Shown here: positions 43,866-51,536 of the stretch, one piece after another | How the letters are laid out: each line of letters opens with the position of its first letter | How positions within the stretch are numbered: the stretch's first letter is position 1 | DNA from: Brevundimonas sp. UBA6550 | GTDB taxonomy: Bacteria; Pseudomonadota; Alphaproteobacteria; Caulobacterales; Caulobacteraceae | Direction: 5' to 3' | NCBI RefSeq assembly: GCF_002434505.1 | Contig: NZ_DJKE01000012.1 | Location: 186,001 to 250,000 of the forward strand | DNA: 64,000 nucleotides | Made by a program: the position numbers and the translations under genes | Notes under the pieces: generated by a model | The model's database searches: none | Told to the model about the DNA's origin: nothing | What the model saw: the letters and a program-made list of their open reading frames with translations, nothing else

Positions 43866-45649
43866 GCGCGTGCTTCCGGCGGCAGATAGAGCCGCTCGCT
43901 CTCCATCTGCCAGCGCGCATCGGCGATAACGGCATCGGAGAAGACCGGCAGGACCTGGGTCGTGATGCGGGAATGGACGCGGCCGAACTTGGCCGCCCAG
44001 TCGCTCGCCGGGAGGCTCGGTCGCTGCTCTTCGACGAACGCGAGGAAGGCGAGGATCGCGGGAAGCTTGCGCGCGGTGATGACGGCGTTGGGGCAATCGA
44101 GGCAGCCCCAGAAGGGCTGCGCGCAGGGTGAGCCGGCCTCGGAGAAGGGGCTGCTATGGAAGCCCGAGCAGGCGGCGAGCCAGACATCCTGTTCGCCGTC
44201 GAGCAACGGCCCCACCGTATCGGCCGACATCAACGGCGCCGCCTGCTCGGGCGCTTCGCGCAGCGCCTGCTCGGCCGTGGGCGCGAGGACGGTCGGCATC
44301 GCGGCGGCGACCGCCTCGCGAAAGGCATCGGCGACGGCCGCCTCGTGCAGGGGCCGGAGCGACGGCAGGTCGGCATAATGGCGCGCCGCGACCTCGCGCG
44401 TGTGACCGACCGCGAAGCGGGCCATGTGCCCCTCGGTCTTGGTGTACCACAGCGCCTTGTGGGTCTTGCGCAGCCGGGAAAGCAGCAGATGCAGCGGCTT
44501 GCCGTTATCGTCGACAATGCCACAGCGGCGAGCCCAGGCGGGGAGCGGATACTTGAGGTCGACTATGCCGGCGCGAAGGCCGCCGACGTTGTGATAGGCC
44601 CACAGGCAATCGCCGGGCAGGTGCTCGCGGGCAGCCGCCGTGGCGTCGATCAGGCGGCGGATCAGCCCGCCCGGCGTGCCGCCACCGCCGTCGCGGATGC
44701 GCATGCTCTTGTGCTCGGCGCCGCGAGCCCGGCGCTTCAGATAGCGCAGCTCCACCGTGCCGGCATGGGCATTGGCGAGACAGTCCACGGTCAGCGTCTT
44801 CAGGCACTCGGGCTCAAGGCCCGTCTCAAGCGTGAGCAGCACGAGCAGCGCCGGCAGGTCGCGCGCGAGCAGATGATGCCGGCCATGCAGGTCGTCGATG
44901 AGCGTCGCGGTTGGCAGGTTGCGGCGCATGCGCATGAAATAAAGGCTCTTCAGCTCGGGCTGGTCTGCGACGATAAAGCCCTGCCGCGCGATGATCGCTT
45001 CGACATCGGCGCGGGCGGCGGTGATGGCCGGATCACCCTCGTCGGTCCGATCGTCGGCGCCGAGACGGCGGAACATCGCTTCGACATCGGCTCGCGCCGC
45101 GTCGCGCAGCGCGCGGGCGACGAAGGGGCTGTAGGCATCGCGCGGGGTCGAGCGGCCCGCCGAAGTGGCCAGCGTGTAGCGCAGCCGCTCATGCAGCTCG
45201 GGTGCGATCCGATCGGGCCGGTCTGCTTCGATCGCGCGCAGTGTGTTGATGATCTTGCTGACCGTCATGTGACGGTGGATCGCGCCCATCCCACGCCGTT
45301 CGAGCGCGGATGCGAAACCATCGATATGGACCGCGCGCAGGTCGCTGACGCCAACCACCTTCAGTCCTTCGTCGGCAAGCCAGGCGAAGAAGTGACGATA
45401 GACCTGGACATACTGCTTGATGACGCTGGCCGCACCGATCGGTCCCCCGAGCGCGGCCGACCGACGCAGCGCACCGGCAAAGGCGATGGCGAGCGGGCGA
45501 GGATCGAGCGCGGTCATATCGACCAGGACCGTCCCGCCATGCCGCGCCTCGATGGTGAACTTGAGGCCGAACACCGGATCGGGCTGCGGTCGCTCCGGCG
45601 TGATGGGCGCGAAGGCGACAGGCCGGCCCTTGCGGGGACGCTCGCTCAT
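43862..45649 (-). CDS. Tyrosine recombinase-like protein, second of the trio, with altered Arg box
   Basis: The 595-residue protein resembles integrases but the first catalytic region reads ETGLEPECL where TGLRxxE is usual, so the conserved Arg seems replaced by Glu. The second region SRLRKTHKALW and the final VGHTREVAARHYAD (candidate Tyr) are present. A Cys cluster (CAQPFWGCLDC) follows. It may act as a structural or partly inactive partner. It starts at the ATG at 45649, overlapping the stop of the first gene. Confidence 0.78.
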   Translation of the reverse strand: MSERPRKGRPVAFAPITPERPQPDPVFGLKFTIEARHGGTVLVDMTALDPRPLAIAFAGALRRSAALGGPIGAASVIKQYVQVYRHFFAWLADEGLKVVGVSDLRAVHIDGFASALERRGMGAIHRHMTVSKIINTLRAIEADRPDRIAPELHERLRYTLATSAGRSTPRDAYSPFVARALRDAARADVEAMFRRLGADDRTDEGDPAITAARADVEAIIARQGFIVADQPELKSLYFMRMRRNLPTATLIDDLHGRHHLLARDLPALLVLLTLETGLEPECLKTLTVDCLANAHAGTVELRYLKRRARGAEHKSMRIRDGGGGTPGGLIRRLIDATAAAREHLPGDCLWAYHNVGGLRAGIVDLKYPLPAWARRCGIVDDNGKPLHLLLSRLRKTHKALWYTKTEGHMARFAVGHTREVAARHYADLPSLRPLHEAAVADAFREAVAAAMPTVLAPTAEQALREAPEQAAPLMSADTVGPLLDGEQDVWLAACSGFHSSPFSEAGSPCAQPFWGCLDCPNAVITARKLPAILAFLAFVEEQRPSLPASDWAAKFGRVHSRITTQVLPVFSDAVIADARWQMESERLYLPPEARA

Positions 45650-47001
45650 GCGCCCTGCGGTCCCGGCAACAGCGCCAGCAGCTCCTCGACGGCCGCATCC
45701 ACCGTATCGGCGCGGGTCGCGATATGGTCGAGATAGACATAGGTGGTGGCGAGGCTCGCGTGGCCGAGCAGGCGTTGCACCTGTTGCAGCGGGTCGCCCA
45801 GGATCAGCCGATAGGTCTCCACCGGCCCCACCGGCAGTGCGGCCTCGCGCAGTCGCTGCTGGATCAGCAGAGCGAGCATATGGACTGCGAAGGTGTGGCG
45901 AAGCTGGTGCGGGCTGATCGACAGCGGGAAGCCGTTCTCCTCGCACCGCTTGCAGGCCCGGGTGAAGATCACCTCCCACGAGTTGGGGCGGACAGGCTGC
46001 CCGACCTCGGTCAGCCATAGCGCCACCGGCTCGCGGGGCGTTCCATCCTCGTCGCACAGGATCAGGCGGCATCGTTCCTCCGGGGTGCAGACATCGCGCA
46101 TGCGGTCGAGACCGGCGCGGGTGACGTGGATCGGTCGCTCGAACCTGGCCGCACCGTCGCGCGCGGCGAACTTGGTCACGCCCGCGGCGCGCTCGACGGC
46201 GACATAGGCGGTGATCTGACGAAGGAGCCGGCGCGGGACCAGGACGCTGCGTCCGCGGTCGCCCTTGGTGAGCGGCGGCGGCAGGCGCAGCCAAAGCTGC
46301 TGAGCCTGATCGTGGTCGTGATCGATGGCCGCAAGCTCATCGGCGAGCAGGCCCGACGCCTCTTCGAGACGCAGGCCGGTTGTGACGAGAAGATCGGCGA
46401 ACAGCGCGTTGCGCAGCCCGTTGCGATCGCGAGCGCCGGGGCGTTCCGTACCGTCAAGGGCGAGGCCGCGCAGACCGACGTCGCGGAAAATGCGGTAGTC
46501 GTCCATCGTGACGAACCGCACATCCGATCGCTTGGCAGTGCGTTCATAGGCGTCGTTGCGCGCGGCGATCATGCCCCGACGCCCCCCATGCGCCGGTCGC
46601 CATATAGCGCGCCGACTGAACGGCGCTTCGGCAATCAGCCCTTGGCTCTTACCCCAGCGGTAGAGGCGATCGAGGCTGGCGACTGCCCGGTTCCAGCTTG
46701 CCGCGCTGATCCGCTGGGCGGCGTCGCCGCGCCGCCGCGCGCGGTGATAGGCGGTCACATCGTCGCGGGCCGCGTCCCATATCGTCGTGCCGCAGGCATC
46801 GAGGAAGCGAAGCCACACCGCAACGTCATAGGCGTAGGCGCGCAGCGAATGGCGCGAGCGGATCCCCGCTAGCGGCAGGTCGACAAAGAAGCGGTCGAGA
46901 TCGGGATCATAGAGAGCGTCTCCCCGCAGGATCAGCGGCACATGCGCGTCGAGCCCCCTGGCGTCGCGGCGCTCGCAAACGGTAATGATCGACACCGGCA
47001 C
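45646..47001 (-). CDS. Tyrosine recombinase, first of the trio
   Basis: The 451-residue protein is a clear tyrosine site-specific recombinase: N-terminal SAM-like core-binding domain (SLRAYAYDVAVWLRFLD), first catalytic Arg in TTGLRLEEAS, H-x-L-R-H in SPHQLRHTFAVHML and the final GHASLATTYVYLDH with the nucleophilic Tyr. It is the first gene of the operon and is read from the right end of the element, next to a large hairpin. Three such proteins together probably carry out excision and insertion of the element. Confidence 0.88.
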   Translation of the reverse strand: MPVSIITVCERRDARGLDAHVPLILRGDALYDPDLDRFFVDLPLAGIRSRHSLRAYAYDVAVWLRFLDACGTTIWDAARDDVTAYHRARRRGDAAQRISAASWNRAVASLDRLYRWGKSQGLIAEAPFSRRAIWRPAHGGRRGMIAARNDAYERTAKRSDVRFVTMDDYRIFRDVGLRGLALDGTERPGARDRNGLRNALFADLLVTTGLRLEEASGLLADELAAIDHDHDQAQQLWLRLPPPLTKGDRGRSVLVPRRLLRQITAYVAVERAAGVTKFAARDGAARFERPIHVTRAGLDRMRDVCTPEERCRLILCDEDGTPREPVALWLTEVGQPVRPNSWEVIFTRACKRCEENGFPLSISPHQLRHTFAVHMLALLIQQRLREAALPVGPVETYRLILGDPLQQVQRLLGHASLATTYVYLDHIATRADTVDAAVEELLALLPGPQGA

Positions 47002-47064
47002 GAAACCCTCCCCCCCGGACCCCCCACCCGGAAGCTGACCTCACACCGATGCGCCCTATGGCCC

Positions 47065-47128
47065 GGCAGTTATCAGGCTGGCCTCCGCCAGCTCTTGGGT
47101 CAGCGCTACGGCCAGCCTGATAACTGCC
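47065..47128. repeat. Large inverted repeat near the right end of the mer element
   Basis: GGCAGTTATCAGGCTGGCC (47065-47083) and GGCCAGCCTGATAACTGCC (47110-47128) are perfect 19-base inverted copies around a 26-base loop. They lie between the recombinase trio promoter region and the right end (47191). The motif is probably a recombinase binding site or regulatory operator of the trio. Confidence 0.8.
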
Positions 47129-47177
47129 TACCGTGGGCGTCCATCGCCGACCTTACTGCAATGTTGCGGGCGGCGCA

Positions 47178-47190
47178 GACTGTCCAGATA
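47178..47190 (-). repeat. Right terminal inverted repeat of the mer element
   Basis: On the minus strand the sequence is TATCTGGACAGTC, matching the left end at 37090-37102 at 11 of 13 positions, 1 base from the ardC junction. Confidence 0.7.
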
Positions 47191-47191
47191 A

Positions 47192-47899
47192 GGCGACGAG
47201 CTCTTCGCGGGCATAGCCGGCGTCGCCGAAGCGCTGACGGCCCAGGTCCCGATCGAGACGCGTGGGATGGCGCGTCCAGTGGGTCATCTCGTGGCCGAGG
47301 GTGCTGTAGTAGTCGTCCGCCGTCTCGAAACATTCGAACGGCGGCATCTGCACATGGTCCGGACCCGGGGCGTAGTAGGCGCTGCCGCCGCCGTGCCGGA
47401 TCTCGGCGCCGCAGTGTCTGAAGAAGGCGTCGATGCGGGCGATCCGCTCATCCGGATTAATCTCGATCGTCTCCGGTTCGCCGAAGCGCTCCGGCAGGCC
47501 TTCGATCTGATCGACGTTGAAGACGGTGTAGGCCTTCAGGAACGGGATGCGCTGCTGGACGTCCGCGCCCGTGTCGTCGGTGTCCTCACGGACGATCTGG
47601 TTGGCGTAGACGACCGTCGCGCCGCGTTCGCCCTTACGGACGTGGGCGCCGAGGGCCAGCGCCTGACGGAAGGTCATCCAGGTGGAGCGGCTGAATCCCC
47701 GGCTGGCCGCTTCGCCCCAGAGCAGGACGACATTGATGCCGTTGTAGGGCGTTCCATCATGGCGGAGCGGGCGGCTGACGGAGATCGAGGCCTTCCAGGG
47801 CTGGGTCCAGGGGCGGACCCCGGCTTCGAGCTGGGCGATGATCTGTTGGGTGACCCGGGTGTGGATGTCCGGGCGTGCGGGATCGGCGGGGCGCGTCAT
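47192..47899 (-). pseudogene. ardC: 5' part of the interrupted ardC-type antirestriction gene
   Basis: The first 236 codons of an ArdC-type gene are intact here: the N-terminal domain (HTRVTQQIIAQLEAGVRPW, PYNGINVVLLWGEA) and the zincin motif HEMTH (H203, E204, H207) followed by RLDRDLG. After EELVA the native sequence stops and the reading frame continues 12 codons (LSGQSAPPATLQ) into the inserted element, ending at 47153. The truncated product lacks the last roughly 58 residues, now at 36906-37085. Precise excision would restore a protein of normal length, about 295 residues. Confidence 0.85.
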
Positions 47900-47971
47900 G
47901 GCGGCCTCCTCGAAACGGAGTGTGGGAAGAAGGAGCGGCGGCGCGGTCTCCGCGCCGCCGCGGCTCTTTGG

Positions 47972-48265
47972 TCAGCGGGACCAGATCAGGCTGTGTCCGC
48001 CCTCGACCTCCACCAGGGAGGCGTAGATCGGTCCCGGGAAGCTGGGATCGTCGAGCTTGACCGAGAGGTAGTCGCGGTCTTGCTGGCTCTTGCGCTTCCA
48101 GGCGGCGCCGAACTCGGTCTGGCCGGCGAAGATCCGGAAGTCGGGGGCCTTGTCGTCGTTCTTCTCGTTGGGCCGAAGAACCGCCGCCTTGACGTTCAGG
48201 GTGAGGGTCTTGATCGAACCGGTGTAGCCGTCGCCTTGGGCGGTGAAGGTGCCGATGGTGGCCAT
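47972..48265 (-). CDS. DUF736 family protein
   Basis: The 97-residue protein begins [20 protein letters not shown] and contains [15 protein letters not shown] and [17 protein letters not shown], the pattern of DUF736. It is a small beta-rich protein found almost only on alphaproteobacterial plasmids and integrative elements near conjugation and antirestriction genes; its role is unknown. The start at 48265 follows AAAGGAGA. It lies upstream of the split ardC on the same strand, which was probably one operon. Confidence 0.85.
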   Translation of the reverse strand: MATIGTFTAQGDGYTGSIKTLTLNVKAAVLRPNEKNDDKAPDFRIFAGQTEFGAAWKRKSQQDRDYLSVKLDDPSFPGPIYASLVEVEGGHSLIWSR

Positions 48266-48612
48266 GTCAGTCTCTCCTTTGCTTCGGGCCACGCCTGCCG
48301 CGGCCTCGATGGCGATCGGGAGACCGGGGCCCGGGCGGCGCGCAGGGAGAGTGGAGCGAGCCCCCGCAGCGAAGCGGAGGACCGCGACAAGAGACTTTCT
48401 TGTTTCGCGAGGAAGGCCGTCAGGCCGGGGATGAAAGTCGCGCAAGCGGTTGCGCCAGCCGACCGGGTTTCGGTCAGATCCGCCTCATCGAGAGGCCGCG
48501 CCGGCTGGCGCGAAAAGGATGCGAGACCCCGGCCGCCCCGAACACCCCGTCATCGCCATCGGTCCCCGGCATGGTCGGTCAGGCCCCAACCCGCCCAGGC
48601 TCAAACCGGCGC
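48266..48612. other. Non-coding gap upstream of DUF736
   Basis: No gene is supported. The stretch includes CGCAGCGAAGCGGAGGAC at 48365-48382, which also occurs at 41623-41640 upstream of the ardC gene inside the mer element. Both copies are followed within 100 bases by TTGCGCCAGC, so they may be a shared regulatory or repeat element of backbone antirestriction operons. Confidence 0.45.
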
Positions 48613-49191
48613 TCAGGCTGCGGCGGGGAAGACCTTCTCGACGTCGAGGCTCCCGGCGGGCAGAGCCCGCAACAGTTCGGTCTGGGGCCGCTGAAGGTCG
48701 AGCCAGGCAGCACCGTCCTCGGGCCGAAGCACCACGATCTGCCGGTCGTGATAGGGGGCGATATCTTCCCCCGGCTCGGTGGTCAGCATGGCGAAGGCGC
48801 CGTCCTTGATCAGGCCCGCCACCCAGAAGAGCCGCTGGCCGGACAGGGTGAAGCGCCATTTGGTCTTTCTCTTCTGTCCGGGTTCAGGGTCGGTGAACTC
48901 GAAGAAGCCGTCCGCGGGGATCAGGCACCGGTGCGACCCCTCGAAGGATCGCCCGTCGGATCGGAAGTTGAAGACCGGGCGTCCGCCCTGCCCCTTCCAG
49001 GCCCAGGGCGTCATGACGGCTTCGGGCCCCTCCGCCCCCATCTGGATGATCGGGGCCCGATCCCCGATGCGGATCGAGGCCATCGGGCCGAAGTTCGGCA
49101 TGCCGCCGGGAAAGACGAGCCGATTTCCCGTCAGATTGAACGCCGCGATCACATCGTCGAACGGCAGGATGAGTTGGTACTCGTTGCACAT
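48613..49191 (-). CDS. SOS response-associated peptidase (SRAP/YedK/HMCES family)
   Basis: The 192-residue protein starts MCNEYQLI with Cys2, which after removal of Met becomes the N-terminal residue that forms a stable thiazolidine link to abasic sites in single-stranded DNA. Other family hallmarks are PNFGPMASIRI, WAWKG, FNFRSDG, HRCLIPADGFFEF and the late PYHDRQIVVL region with the conserved His. It is divergent from imuA, with the LexA box in between, so it may be SOS-induced and could shield single strands during DNA transfer or repair. Confidence 0.88.
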   Translation of the reverse strand: MCNEYQLILPFDDVIAAFNLTGNRLVFPGGMPNFGPMASIRIGDRAPIIQMGAEGPEAVMTPWAWKGQGGRPVFNFRSDGRSFEGSHRCLIPADGFFEFTDPEPGQKRKTKWRFTLSGQRLFWVAGLIKDGAFAMLTTEPGEDIAPYHDRQIVVLRPEDGAAWLDLQRPQTELLRALPAGSLDVEKVFPAAA

Positions 49192-49300
49192 GACCTGAGC
49201 TCCCGTGACGTCGCGCCGAGGATTTCACGGCTCCGGGGTCGCCGCAAATCCCGGGGGAAAAGGCACCGGCCGGATTGACTCCGGCCTCACCTTCGAACCA

Positions 49301-49315
49301 GAACATTTCAGGAAC
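49301..49315 (+). promoter_or_regulatory. LexA box (SOS operator) of imuA-imuB-dnaE2
   Basis: GAAC-ATTTCAG-GAAC is an exact match to the alphaproteobacterial LexA consensus GTTC-N7-GTTC read on the other strand. It lies 28 bases before the imuA start in the gap to the divergent SRAP gene. Confidence 0.85.
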
Positions 49316-49342
49316 ATCATAGAGACGAGGAGGAGTTCGTCC

Positions 49343-50101
49343 ATGCCGGCCGCCCGCTCGGCCCACTTCGACGATCTGCGCGCCAAGGTTCGCGCGCTGG
49401 AGCAGGCTGACCGTCGCGCGGCCGGCGTGCTGCCGTTCGAGGTGGCGACGCTGGACGCCGCCCTGCCGGGCGGAGGTCTCGCGCTCGGGGCGCTCCACGA
49501 GGTGGCCGGGGGCGGCGACGATGCCGTCGGCGGCGCGGCGGCCGCCCTGTTCGCGGCGGGCATCGTCGCCCGTCTGCCCGGACCGGTTCTGTGGTGCATC
49601 ACCCGCCCCGACCTGTTCGCCCCCGCGCTCAACCATGCAGGGCTGGGACCGGACCGGGTCATCTACGTCGAGGCGGGCGACGAGAAGGCGCTGATGGCCT
49701 GTTTCGAGGAGGGCCTGCGCCATGGCGGGCTGGCGGGCGTCGTCTGCGAGACATCCCGCCTGACCATGACCGCCTCGCGCCGGCTGCAGCTGGCCGCCGA
49801 GGCGTCGGGCGTCATCGGCCTTGCGGTCCGGCGATGGCGCCGGGCGGCGGAGGCCGCCGACTTCGGCCAGCCGACCGCCGCCGCCACGCGCTGGCGCGTC
49901 AGCGCCGAGCCATCGGCGCCCTTGCCGGTCCCCGGGATCGGTCGGGCGCGATGGCGGATCGAACTTATGCGTTGCCGCGGCGCCGACGCGGCGGACTTCA
50001 TTCTGGACGCTTGCGATGAGACGGGTCGTCTCGCTCTTCCTGCCGAACTGGCCCGTCGATCGGTTGCACCGCCGGCTGGGCGCCGACGCACCGCCGCCTG
50101 A
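49343..50101 (+). CDS. imuA: ImuA, SOS mutagenesis accessory protein
   Basis: The 252-residue protein is RecA/SulA-like, as known for ImuA: LPFEVATLDAALPGGGLALG near the start and VLWCITRPDLFAPALNHAGL and VIYVEAGDEKAL follow the family. ImuA links ImuB and DnaE2 in the mutasome that carries out error-prone lesion bypass. I placed the start at the ATG at 49343 after GAGGAGG, behind the LexA box; an earlier in-frame start overlaps the operator. The end overlaps imuB by 86 bases. Confidence 0.88.
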   Translation: MPAARSAHFDDLRAKVRALEQADRRAAGVLPFEVATLDAALPGGGLALGALHEVAGGGDDAVGGAAAALFAAGIVARLPGPVLWCITRPDLFAPALNHAGLGPDRVIYVEAGDEKALMACFEEGLRHGGLAGVVCETSRLTMTASRRLQLAAEASGVIGLAVRRWRRAAEAADFGQPTAAATRWRVSAEPSAPLPVPGIGRARWRIELMRCRGADAADFILDACDETGRLALPAELARRSVAPPAGRRRTAA

Positions 50102-51536
50102 GCATCCTCTCGTCCTCACCGGCCGGATCGGTCGCAAACGAGTCGTGACGGCCTGCAACGCCGCCGCCGCCGCCTCCGGCGCGCGCGTCGGCATGGCCGC
50201 GACCCAGGCCCAGGCCCTGATCCCGGGTCTGGACGTGAGAGACGCCGATCCGCATGGCGACGCCGAGGCTCTGGACCGCCTCGCCCTGTGGGCGATGCAC
50301 CGCTACGCCCCCGTGTGCCAGGCCGATCCGCCGGATGGGCTGGCGATCGACGTCACCGGCGCCGCCCATCTTAAGGGAGGCGAGGCGGCGCTTCTGCGCG
50401 ATCTGGCGACGCGCCTTCAGGGCGTCGGTGTGACCAGTCGGGGCGTCGTCGGCCCCACGCTCGGCGCCGCCCATGCGGTCGCCCGTTTCCGCGCCAACCA
50501 GAGCCTCATCGCGGAAGACGGCGTCGATGCGGCGCTCTCCCCCTTGCCGCTGGAGGCCTTGCGCCTCCCGGCGGACCTTCCCGCCGGGCTGAGGCGAATG
50601 GGGTTCGAGCGGATCGGCGACGTCGCCCACCGGCCCCGCGCGCCTCTCCAGCTCCGTTTCGGAGCGGAGCTGGGCCGGCGTCTCGACCAGGCCTATGGCC
50701 GGTCGGGCGAGCCCCTGATCCCGGTCGAGGCGCCTGAGACGCCCCGCGTCGAACGGGTCTTCGCCGAGCCTATCGGGGCCCCTGAAACCCTGGCCCGGTA
50801 CGCCGGTGCCCTGGCCGAAGCCCTGTGCGGGCAGTTGGAGACGCGCGGCCTGGGGGCGCGACGGCTCGACTGGCTCTGCTACCGCGTGGACAACCGGATC
50901 GAGGCGGTCCGTGTGGGTCTGGCCAAGCCGGTGCGCGACGTGCGCCGACTGACCCGGCTGCTGACCGACAAGATCGAAACGATCGCGCCCGGCTTCGGCA
51001 TCGACCGCATGACGCTGGCCGCGAGTGCGGCCGAGCCGCTGAACTGGCGGCCCGCCGCCGCGCGTCTCGGCGCGGAGGCCGCACCGGACGTGTCCATGCT
51101 CGTCGATACCTTGGCGAACCGGATCGGCGCCGACCGGCTCTATCGGCTGTCTCCGGTGGAAAGCGACGTCCCGGAGCGCTCCACCCGGAAGGTCGCACCT
51201 CTGTCCGCCCCGACGGGCGGGGCCTGGGCGCCGGACTGGCCACGCCCGACGCGGCTGTTCCGCAAGCCGGAGCCGATCGAGACGATCGCGCTCCTGCCCG
51301 ACAACCCGCCGACCCATTTCACCTGGCGCGGCGTCCGCCGCCGGATCCGCCGGGCCGACGGCCCGGAGCGGATCTTCGGCGAGTGGGGGCGACGCGATGC
51401 GGAGATGTGGGCGGTCCGCGACTACTTCCAGGTCGAGGACGACGCCGGCGAGCGCTTCTGGCTGTTCCGGGCCGGCGACGGCGAGGATGCGACGACCGGC
51501 TCCCAGGCCTGGTTCATCCACGGCCGGTTCGGATGA
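50016..51536 (+). CDS. imuB: ImuB, Y-family polymerase-like protein
   Basis: The 506-residue protein begins [20 protein letters not shown], typical of ImuB, and follows the Y-family fold ([20 protein letters not shown]), but the catalytic acids of active Y-family polymerases are not evident at DxxxFFA-type positions. ImuB recruits DnaE2 to the sliding clamp rather than synthesising DNA itself. The C-terminal region has [12 protein letters not shown] and [17 protein letters not shown], also typical. It overlaps imuA at the start and dnaE2 at the stop (ATGA). Confidence 0.9.
   Translation: MRRVVSLFLPNWPVDRLHRRLGADAPPPEHPLVLTGRIGRKRVVTACNAAAAASGARVGMAATQAQALIPGLDVRDADPHGDAEALDRLALWAMHRYAPVCQADPPDGLAIDVTGAAHLKGGEAALLRDLATRLQGVGVTSRGVVGPTLGAAHAVARFRANQSLIAEDGVDAALSPLPLEALRLPADLPAGLRRMGFERIGDVAHRPRAPLQLRFGAELGRRLDQAYGRSGEPLIPVEAPETPRVERVFAEPIGAPETLARYAGALAEALCGQLETRGLGARRLDWLCYRVDNRIEAVRVGLAKPVRDVRRLTRLLTDKIETIAPGFGIDRMTLAASAAEPLNWRPAAARLGAEAAPDVSMLVDTLANRIGADRLYRLSPVESDVPERSTRKVAPLSAPTGGAWAPDWPRPTRLFRKPEPIETIALLPDNPPTHFTWRGVRRRIRRADGPERIFGEWGRRDAEMWAVRDYFQVEDDAGERFWLFRAGDGEDATTGSQAWFIHGRFG

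Larger units (their letters stand above)
37086..47191. mobile_element. 10.1-kb transposon-like element with mer genes and a tyrosine-recombinase trio, inserted in ardC
   Basis: The element is delimited by the two halves of the ardC gene. Its ends carry imperfect inverted repeats: TATCCTGACAGTC at 37090-37102 and, on the other strand, TATCTGGACAGTC at 47190-47178 (11 of 13 identical). The only duplicated flanking sequence is GGC (37083-37085 and 47192-47194), so there is at most a 3-base duplication. Contents: FAD oxidoreductase, merB, a GDCCVxC protein, merT, merR, an ardC gene and three overlapping tyrosine recombinases. A recombinase trio with little or no target duplication recalls Tn554-like elements, but the family is not established. 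Confidence 0.8.

Noticed and set aside
44156..45736. 526-codon plus-strand frame opposite the second recombinase
   Set aside because: No motif, and the minus strand is an overlapping operon of recombinases with clear catalytic boxes.
41688..47001. Calling the recombinase trio a standard RIT element
   Set aside because: RIT recombinases are about 300-400 residues each; two of these are far larger and carry cysteine clusters.
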